A DNA stretch of 64,000 bases from SIG565 sp045646145 (lineage in GTDB: Bacteria > Bacillota > Clostridia > Oscillospirales > Acutalibacteraceae). The position numbers were made by a program, and so were the translations under genes. Below the pieces are notes generated by a model. It was given only the letters and a program-made list of their open reading frames with translations, did no database searches and was not told the origin of the DNA. Numbering within the stretch: position 1 is the first letter of the stretch; each line of letters begins with the position of its first letter. The DNA lies in the NCBI GenBank assembly GCA_045646145.1, contig JAZRKE010000044.1:12113-76112 (forward strand). The letters run 5' to 3'. Below are positions 59,179 to 64,000 of this stretch, one piece after another.

Positions 59179-62100
59179 TTAAATATTATTTTCCAATTCA
59201 ACAAAAACATGCTGTGAATCGAGATTTAGGAATGCAGAAATTTTTATATAATTCTTTATATACGATATCAAATCCATACAAAAAGATAAAGCAGTTTTAA
59301 ACGCTCTAATAAACCAACATTCTTTTTCAAGATTTTCAACAGCTTCTCTTAATTGCTCTGCATACTTGTTAACTTGTTCTTGTTGAGTGATATCAAGCGA
59401 ATAGTCTATGCTGGTGACTATTTCCTGAAGTGTGGCGACGCTCTCGTCTGTGTAGATGGATAAATCTGATGGAATGGCAGCAATAGCTTTTTCAAGAGCC
59501 GAATAATCAGCGGGTTTTAAGATGAGTTTTTGAATTGCTATTAGTATTTCTTCTGCCCATTTATCAACCTGCTCTTGCTGAGTAATATTAAGACTCCTAT
59601 CAATACTATCGATAACCTCGTTTAATTCTGCAACACTCTCATCGGTGTAAACAGACAAATCAGTGGGAATTGTTGCAAGAGCTTTTTCAAGTTCTGTATA
59701 ATTCGCACTCTTATATTTAAGTTCAGAAATCGCATTTTCTATTGCATTTGCAATTTCTTCAACTTGTGACTGTTTATCAATTGTCAATTCGTAATCGATA
59801 GCCGCAAGCGCTTCATCGAGCTTTGCAAGGCTTTCTGGAGTATAAAGATTTCTATCTATTCCTTCAGCTTTGGCTCTAGCTGTTTCAATTATAGAGTAGT
59901 CAGCTCTCTTTAATTCAAGTTGCTCGATTGCTTTACATATTTCTTCTGCCCATTTGTCGACCTGTTCTTGATTGTTATTAGCAGTGTTTCTGTTGATTTG
60001 TGCTATAACTTTATTCAGAACATCAACACTTTCTTGCGTATATACCGACAAGTCATTGGGAATTTCGCTCAATGCATCGTCGACATTTTTAAAGTCCGCC
60101 AAAGCATAATCAAAATTTTTGATTATCTTTGTTTTTGAACTATATGACTTGTCATTTTCAGTACAAGTTACAACGCAATAGTAGTACGGAGCATAATCCA
60201 CATTAGAAATATCAAGCGTTTTTTCAGTAGCCCCGTCAATCACCAATCCGTTCTCTGTCGTGCCGTCAATTGATTTGTACCATTGATAGGTTAAATCAAA
60301 CCCTATTGTATCGATTTCAATAGTTTCAGATATCGAAATCTCTTCGGGAATAGCATCGTTATTAATATACGGAATTGGAATAAAAGTATAGTTGTTATCG
60401 TTCGCAAAACCTTCCGCATACGACCCCTTTATTCCGTAAATTGTTAAGTTTTCAGGAAAGGATTCCGCTTGTGTTAATCTGCTTGAAACAAGGATTGATG
60501 AATTGTCAGGTAAACTTTTTGCCGTTTTCAAATTATGTGCATCAACAAACTCTATTCCTTCAGTTCCGTAAAAAACATCCTTTGAGTCGATTGACTCCAA
60601 AGATGATATATCTAAAAATTCAAGTGTGTCGATGTTGGAAAATGCAAATTCGTCAACCGACTCACAAGCGGGAATAGAAATAACCTCTGCAGGAATGTTT
60701 GCAAAGAAAAAATCAGGTAAACTTAAAAGCGATACAGCATAGAATCTTTTTAAATTCGGAACATCAAAGTTTTCTTCACCTGTTATTATTTCCGTAAGCA
60801 TCGGCAGTTTAAGTTCCGTGATGCTGTCACACAAATTGAAAGAATCGGTATACATAGTTGACACTTTGGGCAAATATGTATGTTCCAGCTTCTGGCAGGA
60901 TTCAAAGGCTGACTCGCCTATGAATAAACATTCGGGGAGTTCAAGAGTTTCCAATGCTGTGCATTCCGCAAAAGCCTCAGCACCGATTTTCTTAACATTG
61001 TAAATATTAAGATTCTTCAATACGCTGCATTTATAAAAAGCTTTTTCACTAATTTCTTCTAATAAACTACCCGAAAAACTTGAAAGAGAAGAACAATCGC
61101 TGAAAGCTCGCTCACCCAAACTTTTTAATGACGGAAGTTCTATGCTGTATTCTCCGCTATATGTTCTACCGGATGAATTGAAAGCATATTTTTCCGCAGT
61201 TTCGAGAGAGTTCAGTGATATTTTATAAAGTGCGAAACACTTTGAAAAAGCATAAGCTCCAACGGTTTCAACTCCGTTAGCTACGATTTCTTCCAAATAT
61301 TTGTTGCTGTAAAAAGCATAACTTTCAATATCTGTTACAGTATCCGGTAACTTAATATAGGTGAAAACGTTTTTTGTTTCTTCAGCGTTTGAAAACGCAT
61401 ATTGGCGGATGCCTTTTACTGTAACACCATTAACAGTTTCGGGGATAATAATTTCGTTGACTGTTGCGGAACAGGACAGAATATATCCATTCTCATCAAT
61501 TTCTATCATACTCTCATTGAAAGGCTCGACAATTCTGTATTCTTTCTTTACGACTTTGCTCATTCTACGATTCTTTGAAAGAGCAGCAGCGCTTAACGTC
61601 GTATTGGATTTCAATTTAATTGGTGTCCCAATATAAATAGATGAGCTTATGTTTGGTTCTGTTCCATCTGTTGTGTAGTATATAACTGCATTTTCATCTT
61701 CGCAGTATAGTTCAACTTCAATCGGTTCCGAATATATTCCGGATTCCAAATTGAATTTCGGGGAAACGGTATGTATAAGATTTTCAGGAGAATCATCAAG
61801 TTCGTTAATTATACCCAACGCATTCAGAATACCGTTGCCGTAATATCTGCAATCATCCGTATCATCGGAAATCTTCGTTGCAGAAGTATATAATAATTTT
61901 TTTACAGCAGTCGTTGATATTTTTCCATGATATGCTTTAGCCATTGCTGAAGCTGCACTTACAAATGGTGTTGCCATAGAAGTGCCCTCTTTGGTTAAAT
62001 ATTTGTTGTTTGGCATTGTACTGTATATATTTGTGCCAGGGGCAGCCAAATCAATATGCGAACCAAAATTAGAAAAATCAGAAATTAAATTATCTTCAGT

Positions 62101-63084
62101 AATTGCTGAAACTGCAATGACGAAATCCAAACTTGCCGGATATTTTTTTGTGCTATCGGTTCCATCGTTTCCTGCACCGGCAACAAGTACAATTCCCTTT
62201 TCATCAGCTTCAGCTAATGCGTTACTTAACGATATTGATGAAGTACAGGTAAGGCTCATGTTTATAACATCAACCTCATCTTCTATCGCTTTATAAACTC
62301 CCGCAAGAATAGCAGAACTTGAACCCTCATCTTGACCTAAAACTTTATAAGGTTTTATCAAAACATTGTCAGTAGTACAATCGGCTATAATTCCCGCAAC
62401 ATGCGTACCGTGACCAACATCATCCATTGAACTGTTGCTTTTTCCACTTCCGGAAGAGTTGAACCCTGTCGGTTCAACTCTTCCTTTTAAAAAATTATGT
62501 GTGTGGTCAACACCTGTGTCCAAAACAGCAACAGTTACTGTTTGCAATTCAATGTTGTTATCGACTATATAGTCTTTTAATTTATCAAAATTAGTGTGAG
62601 ACGGACCCCAAGAAAGATGTTTTGTGTTGTCATTATGATTGATTTCTTCTGATAGGGATTCAGATGTTTTTACGATGCCGTCGGGTTCAACATACTCAAC
62701 ACAGTTAAGCGAAGAATAATAGTTGTATGCATAAATTGTATCGGAAACAGATTTAAACTGTAAAATCCATAAGTTTTTAAAACCGGAAATAACCGACACA
62801 GCATTGAGAGTATCTATTTTGCTTTTGGATTTTACAATTAAACGCCTTGTTTGAAAACACGAAACACTATTACTTGTTTCCGCTGAAAGAGTTTGAACAG
62901 ATGAATTTTTTGATGTGGTTTTTAAGGGAATATCATATTCACTAATCATTTCGCTTACTTGAATTGCAAAATCATCTGCATTTATTGAAGTATTTGCACT
63001 AACGAATGATATACTCCCGTTCAAAAAGAACATACCAATTGTTAATGATAATGAAATCAATAAACTCAATAACCGTTTCACCAT
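59179..63084 (-). CDS. Large secreted subtilisin-like (S8) protease with LRR and FIVAR-like repeats
   Basis: A 1301-residue protein. Signal peptide (about 1-30); I9-like prodomain (about 80-140); peptidase S8 domain with Asp in AVLDTGVDHTHN, His in DVGHGTHVAGII and Ser in GTSMATPFVSA; a chitobiase C-terminal-like Ig domain (about 435-515, YYTTDGTEPNISSS); BspA-type LRR_5 repeats (about 545-850); an Ig-like domain (about 895-960); four FIVAR-like helical repeats of about 75 residues (about 970-1260), each with LSVYTxESVxxLN; and a short hydrophobic C-terminal segment. GGAGG precedes ATG 63084. It likely acts as a surface protease, attached through the repeats or the tail. Confidence 0.88.
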   Translation of the reverse strand: MVKRLLSLLISLSLTIGMFFLNGSISFVSANTSINADDFAIQVSEMISEYDIPLKTTSKNSSVQTLSAETSNSVSCFQTRRLIVKSKSKIDTLNAVSVISGFKNLWILQFKSVSDTIYAYNYYSSLNCVEYVEPDGIVKTSESLSEEINHNDNTKHLSWGPSHTNFDKLKDYIVDNNIELQTVTVAVLDTGVDHTHNFLKGRVEPTGFNSSGSGKSNSSMDDVGHGTHVAGIIADCTTDNVLIKPYKVLGQDEGSSSAILAGVYKAIEDEVDVINMSLTCTSSISLSNALAEADEKGIVLVAGAGNDGTDSTKKYPASLDFVIAVSAITEDNLISDFSNFGSHIDLAAPGTNIYSTMPNNKYLTKEGTSMATPFVSAASAMAKAYHGKISTTAVKKLLYTSATKISDDTDDCRYYGNGILNALGIINELDDSPENLIHTVSPKFNLESGIYSEPIEVELYCEDENAVIYYTTDGTEPNISSSIYIGTPIKLKSNTTLSAAALSKNRRMSKVVKKEYRIVEPFNESMIEIDENGYILSCSATVNEIIIPETVNGVTVKGIRQYAFSNAEETKNVFTYIKLPDTVTDIESYAFYSNKYLEEIVANGVETVGAYAFSKCFALYKISLNSLETAEKYAFNSSGRTYSGEYSIELPSLKSLGERAFSDCSSLSSFSGSLLEEISEKAFYKCSVLKNLNIYNVKKIGAEAFAECTALETLELPECLFIGESAFESCQKLEHTYLPKVSTMYTDSFNLCDSITELKLPMLTEIITGEENFDVPNLKRFYAVSLLSLPDFFFANIPAEVISIPACESVDEFAFSNIDTLEFLDISSLESIDSKDVFYGTEGIEFVDAHNLKTAKSLPDNSSILVSSRLTQAESFPENLTIYGIKGSYAEGFANDNNYTFIPIPYINNDAIPEEISISETIEIDTIGFDLTYQWYKSIDGTTENGLVIDGATEKTLDISNVDYAPYYYCVVTCTENDKSYSSKTKIIKNFDYALADFKNVDDALSEIPNDLSVYTQESVDVLNKVIAQINRNTANNNQEQVDKWAEEICKAIEQLELKRADYSIIETARAKAEGIDRNLYTPESLAKLDEALAAIDYELTIDKQSQVEEIANAIENAISELKYKSANYTELEKALATIPTDLSVYTDESVAELNEVIDSIDRSLNITQQEQVDKWAEEILIAIQKLILKPADYSALEKAIAAIPSDLSIYTDESVATLQEIVTSIDYSLDITQQEQVNKYAEQLREAVENLEKECWFIRAFKTALSFCMDLISYIKNYIKISAFLNLDSQHVFVELENNI

Positions 63085-63144
63085 AAAGCCTCCATCACAC
63101 TATGACAATTTCGCTTAACTTCCTATAATGTTGATTGATATGAT

Positions 63145-64000
63145 CTAATCCAATTTAAAGGAATATCCCTTGTCCCAACAGCCAATTTGCAAACTGTTTT
63201 GATTGATATAAACATTGCTCACATAATTACCGGATAAGGAGAAAACAACTTTTTCGGTATTGATATCTACAATCAAGATGTTGTTTCTGTTTTGCAATGC
63301 CAACAAATTATTTTTTACGCACAAACTCCCATCAAACATTCCATATTTTTTAGAAATTTCGATTTTTTGTTTGATGTTGAATTCTTTGCCGATTTTTTGA
63401 AGAACATAAACAATGGATTTTTTGCTGTCAACGAAGAAAAGATTTTCGTTTTCGCATTTTACACCCAAAACAATAGTTCCTTTTTTGACTGGCAATTCAA
63501 TTTTTTGAAAATCTATTGTATTAAGGTTACTATATATCAAATAATGTTTGTTGTCTTTTCTATCGAGTAAGGTAACATAAAGCTCTTGATTGTCTTTAGC
63601 GATATCAAGTGTTTCCAACATAACATTACATTCGGTTAAATCTTCAATAACATTCAAGGCTTGTGTTGACAGGTCGTACTGAAAAATCTTTCCATTCCAA
63701 TCTGCCCAATATACACAATTGTTAAAGAATACCGGTGCGCATCCTTCTCCGGTGTTTTGAATTTTAATTTCGGTTAATAAATCTGTTTGTAAATCAACGA
63801 TAAACAATTGACCGGATGTGTTAAGCAATGCAATTAAGTTGCTATATTCATGCTCACAAAAGCAAAAATGAGAAGGATGTTGAATATGATATGTTTTTAT
63901 TATTTTGCCTTCAAAATCCATCACCAAGAGAGATGATGAGTTTATACACACGAATCCTGCATCACCTTTCTTAAGTACATAACAACTTCTTTTAAACACC
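63145..64000 (-). CDS. Beta-propeller-like protein, 5' end at or beyond the window edge
   Basis: At least 284 residues of regularly spaced four-strand blades: LLVMDFEGKIIKTYHI, GQLFIVDLQTDLLTEI, GKIFQYDLSTQALNVI, NNILIVDINTEKVVFS. This is a WD40/PQQ-like propeller with no signal peptide visible. A GTG lies at 63999, but the frame may continue past the edge. It ends about 60 bases before the subtilase start, on the same strand, so it would be upstream of it. Function unknown. Confidence 0.6.
   Translation of the reverse strand, partial: VFKRSCYVLKKGDAGFVCINSSSLLVMDFEGKIIKTYHIQHPSHFCFCEHEYSNLIALLNTSGQLFIVDLQTDLLTEIKIQNTGEGCAPVFFNNCVYWADWNGKIFQYDLSTQALNVIEDLTECNVMLETLDIAKDNQELYVTLLDRKDNKHYLIYSNLNTIDFQKIELPVKKGTIVLGVKCENENLFFVDSKKSIVYVLQKIGKEFNIKQKIEISKKYGMFDGSLCVKNNLLALQNRNNILIVDINTEKVVFSLSGNYVSNVYINQNSLQIGCWDKGYSFKLD

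Noticed and set aside
1..64000. CRISPR arrays, rRNA genes, complete tRNA genes, known riboswitches and insertion sequences
   Set aside because: None found on reading both strands; only the tRNA-Ser 3' half is present, and no DDE or IS200-type transposase was recognised.

Overview
The window looks like a chromosome segment of a low-GC Firmicute, most likely a gut-type member of Clostridia (Oscillospiraceae/Lachnospiraceae-like). The signs are strong GGAGG ribosome binding sites, frequent TTG and GTG starts, secreted proteins with Ig-like, LRR and FIVAR-like domains, and a Gram-positive integrative conjugative element (ICE) whose protein set matches Clostridioides-type mobile elements (PcfB, VirD4, Maff2, TrbL/VirB6, PrgI, VirB4, NlpC/P60, DUF4315, DUF4366, TopB, ArdC, giant methylase-helicase, MobC, MobP relaxase). 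No search was run; family calls come from motifs and domain order.

Layout. 1-8 kb: AT-rich host-like or accessory DNA. It carries the end of a large secreted adhesin, a membrane-anchored PD-(D/E)XK-like protein, an XRE / ECF sigma / anti-sigma / secreted-protein cluster, and a membrane-anchored DNA/RNA non-specific nuclease. 8.0-11.5 kb: a two-gene cassette of a nucleoside-phosphorylase-fold protein and a P-loop NTPase, a strong anti-phage candidate. 11.7-14.05 kb: a small HTH regulator, a decayed ORF, an excisionase-like protein and a tyrosine integrase. They end at a 3' half of a tRNA-Ser(CGA) gene (14161-14216) cut exactly at the anticodon loop, flanked by GAGAGAAC direct repeats; this is an attachment site. 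14.5-17.8 kb: a double-HTH protein and a four-gene minus-strand operon of membrane and proline-rich proteins of unknown function.

17.9-53.3 kb: the ICE core, all on the plus strand and visibly less AT-rich than its flanks. Order: ParB, accessory proteins, a replication-initiator-like protein, three secreted proteins sharing one beta domain, the type IV secretion channel (PcfB-VirD4-Maff2-TrbL-PrgI-VirB4), a BRO-N protein, the cell-wall hydrolase, surface protein DUF4366, topoisomerase III, a 3D-domain protein, an ArdC/metallopeptidase, a 2870-residue methylase-helicase with two MutS-I-like modules and an overprinted tnpV, then MobC and relaxase. 53.5-58.3 kb: two minus-strand defence-like cassettes, an ABC ATPase plus PD-(D/E)XK nuclease and a Lamassu-like SMC ATPase plus Cap4/DUF4297-like nuclease. 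Beside them lies a highly structured 140-bp stretch that resembles an oriT. 58.6-64 kb: host-like lipoprotein, a 1301-residue subtilase and part of a beta-propeller protein.

How it works together. The ICE encodes a complete conjugation apparatus: coupling protein, ATPase, channel, wall hydrolases, relaxosome and topoisomerase. The cassettes on both sides look like a defence island accreted at a tRNA-Ser site. The ICE's own integrase and right end are not identifiable in this window.
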